From the NCBI GenBank assembly GCA_008933995.1, contig WARS01000031.1, positions 4,565,979-4,629,978 on the forward strand: a stretch of 64,000 nucleotides of DNA, written 5' to 3'. Position 1 is the first letter of the stretch. Each line of letters opens with the position of its first letter. The translations under genes and the position numbers were made by a program. A model generated the notes under the pieces. The model was not told where the DNA came from, searched no databases, and saw only the letters and a program-made list of their open reading frames with translations. Of the stretch, positions 13,001-24,600 are shown in pieces. Source of the stretch: Datnioides undecimradiatus. Taxonomy: Eukaryota > Chordata > Actinopteri > Lobotiformes > Datnioididae.

Positions 13001-15621
13001 AGCATACCTGTGATAGATTTTAAAGTCAACAATAATCTATAGAATGAGAAGTTGCCCTACTTTCACCCCCCCACACACACACCATTTGTTTTAAATCACT
13101 TCAGTCTGCTGCACCATGCACAGTGATTTGACCATTAGTAATGTGCCTTTCTATAAAAGTTTTCTAAATAGGTCACCTGTATAACAAGGAACATGTTGTG
13201 AGACAGGTTCTAACTGGAGACACTTACACTAGATTTGTAATTCATTCTCAAGAGGCAAACGTCTGTGGAAAGAAAAGAACAATATAAGCAGGTCAATGAA
13301 ATTGGGCCGTGCATTTGCAAGGTAGTAATCCTAATTGAATTTGGTGACTATCATTACAATACAGTACTGCAACTTTAAGTCAACTGCACTGTATCTGCTT
13401 GTAGTTCTTTCACCCACAGAGAAGCCTCTTCACTGCTACATGCTGCATACTGATCCACCAGGTTTATCCTACATTTAAAAGATGTTTTCACTTTATTGGA
13501 AAACGTCAGTATTTTACATTAATACTTCATTTCCTGTGGCAACAACTAAAGGTTCATTGAAAGGTTTAGAACCCCAGAGTTAGAGGGAGTGATTTAGTTT
13601 GTACAGTGTCATTCTGATTCACTGCAAACTGGAGCGAAGCCGATTCCTCAACAGATTGCATGCTTAGCATTATTTCCAACTGATCCATCCATAGTAATCT
13701 AACAATGAGAATTGGGTCAGGCCAGTGGAGCAAAAGCCAGCACAGCGCAGGAAGCTTGGTGATGAGATGACCCACGTAGGGATCCCTGGGCTGAATTAAC
13801 AAGCAAGGTGGACAGGAAAAATCTGTTGTCTAGACGACCTGGTGCACGTTTACTATGACCAGACTGGCCTCTGTAAGCCAACTTTACCAGGCAAGGGCAT
13901 TGTTCTGAACAGTTCAAAGTAATGAACAGTCATCATATTATTTTCCTCTGTATTTTAAACCTAGAAGCATTTTCATTTTCCAGGTCTGAGAAAATCCCTC
14001 CCACTTACAAACAAGGGCATCTCTGCAGGGCTCTAGCCCAAACCAGCAATTGACATGCTACATTACACTCAGCAAAACATAATAAAAGCAGACAAATGTC
14101 ATTCAATAAGGAGTGTGGGATCACTTTTGGCCTCCAGAGAGGCTTACATGTGGATGAGACATAAGCCTGTCACAGCGCCCTAATCGACCACAGTCTAAGA
14201 TGGCAGACTTTTATTGCTTGCTTTCTCTACAGTCAACTTCATCATCATCAACATCAGTGGATAGTGGAGAAAAAAAAGGAAATTCATGGTCCCTATGTTT
14301 CCTTGTGGTGAGACTGTCTGAATGTGAATCCATTCAGATTCTTATGGCGACGCCAGGAACATTTTGTCCCTGGAGCACAAAATATTCATTTGTCAGTTGG
14401 CGCTGGGATGCATAGAGCTGATGAAAGACCGTGTTTACCTATTGTGCATAGCAAGCTATGGTGACTAAGAGGATTCAGCTGCTTTGGCCCCTCTTTGACA
14501 CACATGGCGCTGGATGGATGCCACTGAAAGAGGCTAGGAACTTGAATTTGTTCCCTTAAGGAGGATTTGCTGAAAATTTTTCGCCTACTTACTCTGAGCA
14601 ACACTTCTTATGGATTCTCGTAAGCGGATGAGTGGCAGAACTTTGCAGATGTTTGGATTCTGCACCGTATGAAGTGTCATTTAAGAAATATTTTAATGTA
14701 TTTCTTGAGAAATGCTTATAAATGTCTGCAAAGCCGTTTCCGGTCCTAGAGGAAAAGAATGTGAAGCTGGACCTGAAACATAAAACGTAAGTGGAAGCAT
14801 GGGGAACTCCGTGTCCCACCACAGAGCAGCAGAGGAGAGGGAGAAGAGGGAAGAGGGTCTGGCTGAGCACAAGGAGGACTGCCTTTCCTCGCAGCTGTAC
14901 AACGTTACGCCCATCATGAAAAACTCGAGCTCTCTTCCGGCAAAAACAAATATAACACAACAAATCATCAACAGGTGCGGCTGCAGCGCGTAAAAATAGA
15001 TTCAAAACACAGCGTGCAGGACAGGAAAGACCACCGCTACCAACATTACGCAACAAAAACACAGAACATGGATGCAAACAGTGGCTATCGGTCCTGACCT
15101 CGCCTGTGTGAGCAAAAACAATATCACCAAGAAGAAGCGAGATTTTCTTTCATATGATTGTTTGTGGTCATTTTTGGCAAGTGTGCCCCATTAGCCGGCA
15201 GTGAAACCAGCCCCGGACCTGACAGGGGCACAATCAACAGGGACAGGATGTGACAGATTTTTGAATCCGTGAAAAAGTTTCGATTGATCCAAGTCAGATA
15301 TCTCAACACGTCGTGGGTAAACATTCACTGGTGACCTGCCACCAGGCGTCAGCTTCATCTGTGAATACATCGGGAATATGTGCAGTATCTGGCCGGATAA
15401 TGTGGAAAAATGAAATTCTTCCCAGTCTCGCCTGGTAGCTGTGTGGCTAATGTAAAGCTAAGCGCAGAGCTATCTAGCATCAACATCATCACACACTGAC
15501 TGACGGCCTGGACACAAACCTCACGTCCGCAGCTCAATCTGCGAGCCGCCCCGCCGCCAAACTTACCGGCTTTCTCCTGATCGTATCCCACGACAATAAA
15601 ATAGTCAGCCAATCTAGCCAT
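4047..15621 (-). CDS. sbf2: SET-binding factor 2 / myotubularin-related protein 13, first two coding exons (partial)
   Basis: Two coding exons are visible. Exon 1 (15621-15567) starts with ATG and encodes [18 protein letters not shown] plus one base, with donor GTAAGT. Exon 2 (4132-4047) follows a CTGCAG acceptor, completes a Gly codon and encodes [17 protein letters not shown]...FPQGVEM, ending in phase 0 at a GTAAGT donor. Joined, they match the start of vertebrate SBF2, where the uDENN domain begins with [17 protein letters not shown]2/MTMR13 is a large pseudophosphatase with DENN, GRAM, myotubularin-like and PH domains; it binds MTMR2 and acts as an exchange factor for Rab GTPases at endosomes. 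SBF1 also starts MARLADYF but diverges right after (VLVAFG in human), so SBF2 is preferred; the adm neighbour agrees. The remaining exons lie left of the window. Confidence 0.93.
8019..8058. repeat. 40-bp near-palindrome with internal tandem repeat
   Basis: Outer arms GTGAAGCTAA and TTAGCTTCAC are exact reverse complements, the centre GTTAGCTAAC is itself palindromic, and the word AACAATCGTTAGCT is repeated in tandem. It could form a cruciform or bind a dimeric factor; nothing else supports a function. Confidence 0.8.
12468..12492. repeat. Poly(T) tract, 25 bases
   Basis: An uninterrupted T run in sbf2 intron 1. It could be the reversed A-tail of a retroposed element, but I see no recognisable body or target-site duplication beside it. 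Confidence 0.9.
14799..14993 (+). CDS. Candidate small protein (64 aa) with N-myristoylation-type start
   Basis: A 64-codon ORF on the strand opposite sbf2, inside sbf2 intron 1. It begins MGNSVS, which fits the MGxxxS/T N-myristoylation pattern, and the ATG has A at -3 and G at +4, a strong Kozak context. Next comes a highly charged helix-like stretch (residues 10-26: [17 protein letters not shown]), a polar middle, and a Cys-rich end (CGCSA). The surrounding 300 bp is richer in GC and CpG than the intron around it. A minus-strand ORF of 162 codons (15077-14589) overlaps it, so openness alone proves little and this may simply be the flank of the sbf2 CpG-rich promoter. I recognise no family. 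A possible donor (CAG|GTGCGG) near its end means it could also be a first exon. Confidence 0.22.
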   Translation: MGNSVSHHRAAEEREKREEGLAEHKEDCLSSQLYNVTPIMKNSSSLPAKTNITQQIINRCGCSA

Positions 15622-15760
15622 TTCTGCTGCTTTTCCCGAGATATACCAACACAATTCAGCATTTTCCCTTCTTCCAAAGCACAGCCATGTTTGACAGAAG
15701 GAGTGTCACTGCGCCTGCGTGCAGGAGCGGGAGACATCCATGGGCGTGGGCCCACGAGTT
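15622..15760 (-). promoter_or_regulatory. sbf2: sbf2 5' UTR and GC-rich, TATA-less core promoter
   Basis: Upstream of the sbf2 ATG the sequence turns GC-rich and has no TATA box. An NRF1-like CpG palindrome (TGCGCCTGCGTG, plus strand about 15710-15721) and a GC box-like GGGCGTGGGCC (about 15741-15751) lie roughly 90-130 bp upstream of the start, typical of housekeeping promoters. Two upstream ATGs lie in the probable leader: one opens an 11-codon uORF (15688-15656), the other a frame that overlaps the sbf2 start. The transcription start is not determined. Confidence 0.55.
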
Positions 15761-15779
15761 TACAAATACAGCACTGTGT

Positions 15780-18700
15780 TCCCAACAGAGCCCCTTTTTG
15801 GCTCCAAGCGGGGGTCCACACTGTTTTTAGATCAATGACTGCCAAACACCAAAACCGCCACACCACAATGACACTGTATTTTACTGTAACTATGGGAAAT
15901 GTGTTTAAAACCAAAGTGGGGTCCCTGATATCATAGCTGTGATTACTGCCTGGTTAATGCAATAGATGGAACATTACATTTCTGGATTTGCTGGAGACCC
16001 CTGGGAGCTTTTAAGAGTTCATGAAGGTCCTCAAACTCCTATCTGAAAATCCCTTCCCCAAGGTTCTGTCGAGTTTGACTTAAAAGGACTGATGGTTGAT
16101 AAATAGAAGAATAAATATATGCAATTGCAATATTGACAGCGTAATGTAGAATAATTGCATCAGTGTTACATACAGAAGACGTTATTAGTATAAAGTTGAA
16201 TAATAATGCAATTCTAAGCTAATCCTGATAATAGACACACACACAGCAGGGGAAACCTTTGTTACCCTTTGTTATCAGCCAGAAACAAGTCCTAAACCTT
16301 TACTGCAAATCAAATCTGCTGTCAATACAAAGAAATACTAATAATATTTAAACATACAAAAACTGTTAAGGAAAAAAAGTTTCTTTTTAACACATTAAAG
16401 CAGCCCTAACTGCAACATTAAAATGATCAGGGCTAATTTATTGGGCTCCTATCATGTTCAATTCAATTTCATTTGATGCTTCAATTTATAGGCAACTCTA
16501 TTAAGCTGGTTGTGAGTAGACATACAGAGTGAGGGGGCCGGGCATAATGGTTTGTGCAAAATACTGAATACTGAAGAAAATGGGAAAAGCTGTCACAGGC
16601 ATTAGCGCATGGAGATCAGTCCGATCACTAGTGTGTGTGGGGGAAACACACAAACCACTGTCACTGTCAACAATAGCAGGAACACAGCAGGCCATTTCCA
16701 TTGTATGTTTTCTCTCTCTCTCTCTCTCTCTCTTCAACTCTTTTCAACATTTTTTCTAATTTATTGTTCTTTCTTTTCTTTGACTCTCTCTCACTCTTTT
16801 AATCCCACTTATTGTTTTTGTTTCCTAGTAAGAGGGAGATGAAAACAGAGGAAGTCAAACAGCTGAATACGAGCCAAACCATGAAGAAATACAGACCAAG
16901 TGTTTGCATATATTGTTTATCATTACAAAAGAATGTTGTAAAAGTCACGGGACCTTGAACAACACACATTTACAGGTGACAGGTTCAACTTGGCATTATA
17001 ATAGTGATGATTCATCTTTCAAATTTGTACTTTTGGGGTTGACTCCCTCTTCTTCCTGGCACACATGACATTAGTTACCCAGGTTCCCGGCCACCCGTAC
17101 CTGATCTTACGTACAGTGTAAGGTCGTATGAAAAGTGTCATCCTACGACAGCAACTTCAAGAGTGACAAACAAAAGATTGCTATATAAGGAGCCAAAAAG
17201 CAAGAGCAGAATTTTGTTGTCATGATTGCACAATCTCCTGTTATAAAATCTGGTAAAGGGATTACTTGTCTGCCAGAGGCAATTATCATTACAAAGTGCT
17301 TACAGAACTTTTGCCGGTTTACGGCACATGTGTTTGACATTTATGTATTTTTTTTTAGTTTAAAATATGACACCATGTGTGTTGAATGAGGTCACATGAG
17401 ATATAAATACTCAGGAAGGTTCCGTGTTACAACAATAAGATATGAATTATAGGATACTGATATGCTGGTGTGGAATGTCAAGTGGTAAATAGGCCCAATA
17501 TGATGTTGAAAGGCACCGTTCTTCCCCCTTCAACGATAATGAAACGAAAATCAAAACTGAAAGCATTACTTAGACCTGAAACTAATTTACACCACTCCTC
17601 ATGGAAATTTCGACACCGGACACTGGACTTTTTACGCTAAAAAAGTGTTTTTTCTCTGGTATTTACAACATTTCATAAATTGATTGTACAGTAAGGGTCT
17701 ACGATTGCAATCTTTTTAGAGTCATGACACGTTTTCAGAGGTCAGGTTTATCTCTGTTCTTCATTATCTCTTTATAACATTATGTTCCTCATACAAAGAC
17801 AGAGATGTACACTAGCATTGAGGCAGTGGGATAAAGAGTATCATACACAAAAGTTGGTTTCTCTACAACACTGACAGTGGTGTTGTTTTGAGCCCTGCAG
17901 AATGAACCGTGTCTGTGATGTGAAATACTGTTCTGTCAGTGATGCTTTCACTTATTTCATTTAAAAAAAACACATATGGACATAGTGCAATCTTGTAAAG
18001 TGTTGCATGCAGGTTTAGAGTGACTCACGTGGCTGGCCATCTCATGAAGGCAAGTGATGTGAGGGGTTGATGTCCCCTGAGAGTTACAGGCAGACTTAAT
18101 GGCTCTCCCATTATCACTTAATAGATTCTTGTGTATGCATTCCTAAGGCAAAGAGTGAAGCCATATTACTTATAATTCATAACAGCAACAAATCTTTAGA
18201 AGTATTTCAAAAAACTGTCTAAGCCAATGTTTTTTTCTACGTCATAGATTGTTGTTCAAGTTCATTTTCAGACTCTAGATTTATTTTTAGATAATTGTAA
18301 AATTCCATTTCACATTTATCCAAATAAATGACATGGTGAGTCTGGAGTCAAATATTTGCCTTGCACAAATAAATACATTGAGTATATTGTGTTTACAGTT
18401 GGGCATACTTACGTATTTAATCAGTTACTCGGATTCTTTCCAAATCTCAAATTCATCATTCAGTGCACTTCAACCTGACGTGGAACTTCACTGTGTCAGG
18501 GAGTGCCCTGAAAAGCAGACTGGGGAAACATTCCTTAAATTTTATTTTATACAATTAGCCAGTTGGACTGAAAGGACCATTAACAAAAAACTATACCTAT
18601 CTGACCTCAAAGTTCAAATATAACAACATGAATGTTTAAACATTTTCTTTAGTGATTATTTAGATTTCTATAGCCTCCTACAGAAAGCAGTCAACTGAGG

Positions 18701-19081
18701 TGAACACACTGTACTGTACTGTACTGGGACACAAAGTATACATTTGACTTACATAACAGATGGCCATAGATTTACTGCTATTAAACACACTAACACATAT
18801 GATCATTTTTAAACTTTGTTGATGCATAATTTCTATTGAGCTGTAAAAAGATTCATGTTTGACTCAGTGAAATATTGAAAACAGGATTCAGTGGCTGCAC
18901 AGCATGTTGTCTATGAGCTCTAACAATATTTTTTCTTTATCGGTTTAAGTTTTTATTGTCACTCTTGATCTTTTTACTGTGTTACCTTGTTGTACTGCAT
19001 GAGCAGCAGCACAGCACAGTCTGGAGTAGATGGGGTGGGACAAAGGATGAGTCTTAGTCAATGAGCCCCTCCTACCTCCTG
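15780..19081. other. Intergenic region between divergent sbf2 and adm
   Basis: About 3.3 kb separates the two divergently transcribed genes. It is AT-rich, with a (TC)n tract near 16711 and a CACGTG hexamer at 18026-18031, which contains an ACGTG core of the kind used by HIF; adm is a known hypoxia target, but a single core is weak evidence. No gene or RNA is seen. Confidence 0.6.
16711..16732. repeat. (TC)n microsatellite
   Basis: About 11 uninterrupted TC units followed by more pyrimidine-rich sequence, in the sbf2-adm intergenic region. Confidence 0.95.
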
Positions 19082-19087
19082 TATAAA
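19082..19087 (+). promoter_or_regulatory. adm: adm TATA box
   Basis: TATAAA lies about 150 bp before the donor of the untranslated first exon, which places the transcription start near 19110. Mammalian ADM also has a TATA-containing promoter. The exact start is inferred from this spacing. Confidence 0.7.
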
Positions 19088-19111
19088 TGCTCCCTGTCTG
19101 GTGTGTACGAG

Positions 19112-19239
19112 CTATTAGCAGAGTGACACAGCTGCCTTTCAGAGCCAGTGGCAATTTCAAGAAACCTGTGGAGTACTCCTTTACAACTAAATCTACAAGA
19201 AGAGCCTTCTCATCTCACAGACCTATTGGAGAATTACAG
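19112..19239 (+). other. adm: adm untranslated exon 1
   Basis: The sequence between the expected start point and the donor CAG|GTATGT has no ORF leading into the adm start. Vertebrate ADM genes have a noncoding first exon followed by a long intron, as here. The 5' boundary is approximate; the 3' boundary is a clear splice donor. Confidence 0.6.
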
Positions 19240-19824
19240 GTATGTGCACTTTCTTTAAAGAAGACACTGCAGTGATCTGCTCTGCTCCCAGCTGATGGCT
19301 TTATCCTTGCTTTTTTCAGGTCAGGGCACAAGTGTAGAGGCAAGGACAGGTTATCTGTCTGGTTATATAAGCAGTTCAGCTCTTAAAGTGTGCGTCTGTG
19401 AGGGAATTGCTTTCAAGGTGTAAAGCATCCTACAGAGGCTTTACATCATACATTGTTTTATGAGTTAAATTTTCTATGTTTGTTCAATTTAATCAGGTGG
19501 CTGCATTTTAGTTTTCCTATTTTGGGCCCCTCATTGGGAGACTGTCCTTCGCATTATTGGCCAGGGGCCGAAAGCATGGTTGTAGGTTTACTTAACCGAG
19601 CAAAATCTGACCTTAGCTTAACATTTTAAATAAATGAATGATAAGTGCAAATAACTTGGCTTTTGGACTCTTGTGTAAGCAAGCACCTCATACACTCTCA
19701 TATACATACTGTATGAGGGTGTTTAACATGCATAGCAGGACAGTGGGAAATTCATGCAGTTAAACATTGCTTTCTAGCATAATAAATAATTAACAAATCT
19801 TCTCTTCTCTTCGCAGGAGTCAAA

Positions 19825-20659
19825 ATGAAATTGATCTTCCAGTCCTTCCTCTACTGCTGTCTGCTGGCAACAGTAGCGAACTGTGTGGAACTTGAAGTGA
19901 ATCCGGAGTTGAAAAAAAGGTGAGTTATCTGAGGAGTAATTGATTCAATCAAAATGTTTTAATCTGATATAAGATCTAACAGTATTTCAAGCATGTGACA
20001 GCAGTTGCCTGTCTGATGAATTATCTTGCTAAGACTGACAGATTTTTTTTCCTCTTGCAGGCTAAGCATATGGCTGGGGAGCAGATTGCGACGGGATCTT
20101 GACAGCGTATCAGTAGAGAAGACACAAGAGTTGGAGCACTTTGTCAGACCAGAAGATATCAGGGATACTATGCTGCCACATTCCAGGTGAGACACTAACC
20201 ATGCCATACAGAACATCTACAAACTGACATCTAAATGTATTTTGGTTGTCATAAAAAAGAATAACAAATACTTAAGCAGAGAATACTCAGCCGTTAGCAA
20301 CTCAGGAGTGAACAGCATGGCTTAATGTCCTCTTGTCTCTCCCACTGTCCTCCAGCACTCACATCAATGTCCGAACCAAGAGGTCTAAAAACTCAGCAAA
20401 CCAGTCAAGAAGACAAGGTTGTTCGCTGGTTACCTGCACAGTGCATGACCTGGCACATCGCCTGCACCAACTCAATAACAAGTTGAAGATCGGGAGTGCC
20501 CCTGTTGACAAGATCAGCCCGCAGGGATACGGCCGGAGGCGTCGATCTCTTCCATCCAGCAGAGTCACACTGAGGCTAGAGCAGGGCAGGCTGAGGCCCG
20601 TGTGGAGCATAACTGACTCACAAGTTCACAAGCTTGAGGCTCTCTTCAGACGGACATGA
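19825..20659 (+). CDS. adm: Adrenomedullin precursor (complete, 174 aa)
   Basis: Three coding exons: 19825-19919, 20061-20186 and 20356-20659, with consensus splice sites and a continuous frame. Residues 1-20 are a signal peptide (MKLIFQSFLYCCLLATVANC). A dibasic RTKR at 80-83 precedes the mature hormone, about residues 84-132. The hormone carries the family's six-residue disulphide ring, GCSLVTCTVHDL with C96 and C101, and ends ISPQGY followed by G133 and RRRR, the amidation and cleavage signal that gives Tyr-amide. The peptide is secreted and acts on CRLR/RAMP receptors as a vasodilator. The segment corresponding to PAMP (about residues 21-43, SIWLGSRLRR) has no Gly before its basic residues. 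Human ADM is 185 aa, so the length is normal. The ring and LYW-free C-terminus fit ADM1 rather than the ADM2 or ADM5 paralogues. Confidence 0.97.
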
Positions 20660-21620
20660 GCAGGACTTTGCAAGAGGATTTGGGAACAAAAGCGAGCGAG
20701 TAGCTCAGAGTTAGTGTCCTCTCTGCTCTCTTCTAAAATTCTCTAAATGCCTCAGACTCCTGCCAAGTATTCTCCAGCACATTTTTTCCAGGCATGAGGA
20801 CTGAGTCAGAGCAAGACTGGCTGCACTGAGTTTCTCTAAAGTCTGAGCCTTGCAGCTCAGCGATGTAGAGCGTGCAAACAACTGCAGCTGGCTTACAGAC
20901 ACTGGATGGCACAGCGTGGAGCAAACTACAGGTGCTGCTCTCTGCTTGGCAGAGGGAAAGGAAGAGTGCTAATACCTGGCAAAGTGGACACATCCTCTGG
21001 CCTAAAGAGGGAACTCTCTTCTATCATTCTGGGACTTTACAGTTTTCTTCCTCACGGCCAGGACTTTGATAAGTGCTATCCTCTAAGGATTATACCACCA
21101 TGTTCCAAACTGTCAGTACTTGTCTGCACTTTTCCATTTGGACTTTAAGTCAAATGAATCATCAGGAAAAGACATCTTCATCACAATGCCAAACAGGAAG
21201 ATAGGCTATAGAGCTCTGAAGCTCTCAGTTTATATCAAGTTTTGGACACTGTATAAGGGAAAATGCCTTAGATTCTGTGAGATATGTGCCAGTCCACAAT
21301 GGATTGAAATATACTTGAAATTGTTATTGTTTGTACAAAAACATGTGCAATCTATATTTGTTTTATTGCAGGTATATGTATATATGAATTCCTTTATTTA
21401 AATATTATATAGAGGTTACATTAAAGTACTTATGCAGATAGAACTATTTTTGTACAGGAAGAAATATATATGGGCATTGTAGCTATTTGTCATTATTCTT
21501 TTGCAAACTGTGGTAATAGGATATCTGTTTTATAGTTATATTATATATTTGTAAATGTGTTCTATTTTATTTGTGTCAAAGCAATAACATTGTTATTCAA
21601 TAAACATTTTGCATACAAAA
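20660..21620 (+). other. adm: adm 3' UTR, AU-rich
   Basis: The roughly 940 bp after the stop becomes very A/T-rich toward its end, with several ATTTA-type words (for example near 21395 and 21567). Such elements usually shorten mRNA half-life, and ADM mRNA is known to be stress-regulated. Short ORFs here look like chance. Confidence 0.65.
21599..21604 (+). terminator. adm: adm polyadenylation signal AATAAA
   Basis: Canonical AATAAA about 940 bp after the adm stop, at the end of the AU-rich stretch and followed by a T- and G-containing region. Confidence 0.75.
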
Positions 21621-24600
21621 TCTAGACCTTGTCCAGACCTCCTTTGCTCCTGGCTCTTGTAAATTGGAAGTGGCATTCTATTGTCTGGACTGCACTGCTA
21701 CAGCAAGACACAGAGCACCTGGTCTCTGTTAAGTGATTACAGGGTCTCATTAGAGCCTCCCTCCCCCTCACTACATTCCCCAAGTCATGACACCCCCCCA
21801 TTCCCTTAATAAGAAAAAAAGGGCAGACAGGGTGCCAGGCGCATTCCTGCTTGGTTCAGCTCATATTTGTTGGCTCACCCTACACCACAGAGCAACCCTA
21901 AAGCCATCAGAAGAGGCTGAGGCTTTAGCTCCATCTGTATTCAATGGTAGATGGTTAGGACACGATAAGGCCATTGCGGGGGGTTCCGGCCCTACATTCC
22001 TGCAAGAGCATCACAAAAACCGCTCCAACAAAGCACTAATAATGACCTTCGCATTCAAAGAGACCCCTGGGATTAAACAGCACTACAAAAGGCTGCAGAC
22101 TTCTTCACTTGACATGTTATCACCCCTTCTTTCAGACTGAGTTCAGGCAACAAGACCATAGCCATACAGTATATATTAAAGATGTCTTTTTTAGTTGTAT
22201 TCCTTTGATCACTTTTATTCAGACCAGTAAAACAATGAAAAAGGTCCACAGGTCAACATGGACAGTGCACACAGTGATGGACCTTAGGGACCACTGAGGA
22301 TAGTGTAGAAAGTGAGACAGTGGTCTCTAGTCTCCTCTCTCCTTAATGTCTATTGCAAAAAATCCTCCTTCAAAAAACATTTTATCATAGAGATTTACAA
22401 CAATAGATCACATCATGAATTCACCGAATCACATAAAGTAAATCTAACCAGATCCTTCTAATATTCATGTCAAATCTTTGATGTCCCCTATACCCATGGC
22501 TAGCCTAATTAGTAGAAGTAATTCAAGTATGAATCTATGAAAATTATCTTAGACTTTTGTTTGGCACGTCAGCACGTCATACTGGTTAAAAGTGTGATCA
22601 ATAGAAAAGGGAACAAAAATGCTAGTTATGTTGTAATTAGCCAGAAAGACTTTGTAGTGTGTCACAACTGCAATTGTTTGTTCTCTGATGCCATCTAGTG
22701 AGATTTGATGGGTAGAACTGCATAATTCTAGTTTTTGGTTGTTTTCCATATGATTTATTTAATTAGATCAGCTGAAATCAAATTATGTATTTCTTGCAGT
22801 TATGGTGACAGACCTTGCTTTCCTGCTGTGCTTACCTGTTGAACCTGTTCTTTTGTATGGCGTGATTTATACTTAGAAAAATACTTTTGAAAATACAATT
22901 GAACTGTATTTTTACCTATTCATGAGGTAAAGCTTATGGCAAGAATTAAATCAGCACAACACATAGTAGCCAACACGTCAGTAACACAAGATTTGCCCCA
23001 CATGTGACTGAAATGCACATGGTAATTAACACATATTGCAATAAAAATAAAACAAGTGAGTATGCCATCTAGTGGCTGATTAAATTATTAACTTATACTC
23101 AATATTTCTACATTTTGAATGTGAAGTTAGATTCTAGACTAAAGCCTTATTAAAAAAAACATGTATAGTGTTTGTCACTATGTTAAAATAATAGACTGAG
23201 AATCTAAGAATAGACTGAATGGATCTAGATCTGGCCCATTCAGTGTACTCTCAGTAAGCCAATCAGCTAGTGACGCCAGTGACGTGATGACAGCATCAAG
23301 AAACTGATCAGTGTAGGTCAGCTGGAAAAAAATAATACCCACTGTCCGGGACTTACTGTATGCTAAGTCTTATTTTTTCCACTGCTGTTTTCAGACAGGT
23401 ATCAGAAGTACTAATTTAGAATCTGCTCTTTCCAGCAGGAGGTCTGCTAAGATACCTCCACCATTTTAAATTTATTGTCAAAATGAAAATAAGGAAAGTG
23501 AAAAAGTCTTGAAAACAGTCTTGAAAATAACCAGCTGAATCTCAGGTATTAAAATCATCTATCTACAATATTAGTGACAATGCTTATTGACACACTGTTT
23601 CCTCACTACGGAAAACTAGAGTAGAGAGGAGTTAAGAGAAGGGGAGGAGAAAATACATAAATAATTGACAGAACTGTCAATCAAAATGATATAAACCTAG
23701 GGCTAAAAGTCTGTCCTTCAGAGCCTACTCTAAAAGTACCCTGATAACCTGAGCTGAGAGGATTAGCCTCATAATCTGAAACAGTGTCGAGCTAAATCAG
23801 GGACTGTGGGCCCCCTGCTGCTTATGGTCACAGCAGTAAATCTGGGTCCTCTTCTGAGGCTTTGTGAGGAGTTCACCACCGCAAGGCTGCTTATTCTGCT
23901 CTGCAAAACTATCAAAGAAAGTGCTTTGATCTCACCCTGAAACTCTGCCCAGGGATTCATGCTACCAGTGGTACAGACGGTTCTCTTTCATGGCAATTAT
24001 TTTAATGATTCACAATAGTCTCCTTGCATATTCATAGTAGCACATCTATCATTACACCAGCCCTTTTTATATGACTTACAAAGCATAACTTATCATTTAA
24101 TTACGTCTTTTTGTTTTAGACAATATAATTATGTGTCTACATGCTAGCTTGCACAATAAATTGCCTACTCAAATCAAGCTAACCACACTAGGAGCCTGCA
24201 CTCACTTCACTATTCACCTGCCATTGGATTTAACTAATGAGGATTATCACCCCAGGAAGTAATTTCTGCTTCCTATAGTACACTGGATACAGCTGCCCAG
24301 CTGCTTCTCTGGAGCAGGTGAGCACCTGCAGAAATAAAATTTCAAGCATAGGCACATACCAGGTCTGCTACGTGTGTCTTGACCCGCGATCAACCCTGGG
24401 TCATGCACTCATTCATGGCCTCCATGAAGACTCTTGGATAGTAACCCTGTCCTCACTAGTTCTGCCTTAGAGAACCAGCTTGGTGTGGTCAAGGAGGACA
24501 TTCCTGAACTGACTGCTAGGAATAAGAGCTAGTAATGCTAAAGGAGCTCATTGAAACATTGCTAATGTTGGATAATGCTGAAGTGTAAGAATCAGAGTCT

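Larger units (their letters stand above)
4133..15566 (-). other. sbf2 intron 1 (11.4 kb), noncoding
   Basis: Splice sites on both sides are clear and no further sbf2 exon is seen inside. The intron is AT-rich and holds simple sequence (T tract at 12468-12492, short C run near 10088), a near-palindrome at 8019-8058 and, in its GC-richer end next to exon 1, the small ORF at 14799. The other ORFs on either strand are short, lack supporting splice sites and look like chance. Confidence 0.75.

Noticed and set aside
14589..15077. 162-codon minus-strand ORF in sbf2 intron 1
   Set aside because: Hydrophobic, Cys-rich translation without a recognisable domain, in a GC-richer stretch where stops are rarer; overlaps the smaller ORF on the other strand.
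15534..15914. 126-codon minus-strand ORF across the sbf2 start
   Set aside because: It is out of frame with sbf2 and runs across the exon 1 donor; at most its internal ATG acts as an upstream ATG.
18026..18031. CACGTG as a hypoxia element for adm
   Set aside because: A single 6-bp match about 1.1 kb from the start is expected by chance; noted only in the intergenic entry.
21787..22140. 117-codon plus-strand ORF just after the adm poly(A) signal
   Set aside because: No family resemblance, no splice or promoter context and a composition typical of chance; it is mentioned only because of its length.
24440..24540. Exon-like frame ENQLGVVKEDIPELTARNKS
   Set aside because: It ends in a stop without a donor of the phase needed by 25201, so I could not join it to the candidate gene.
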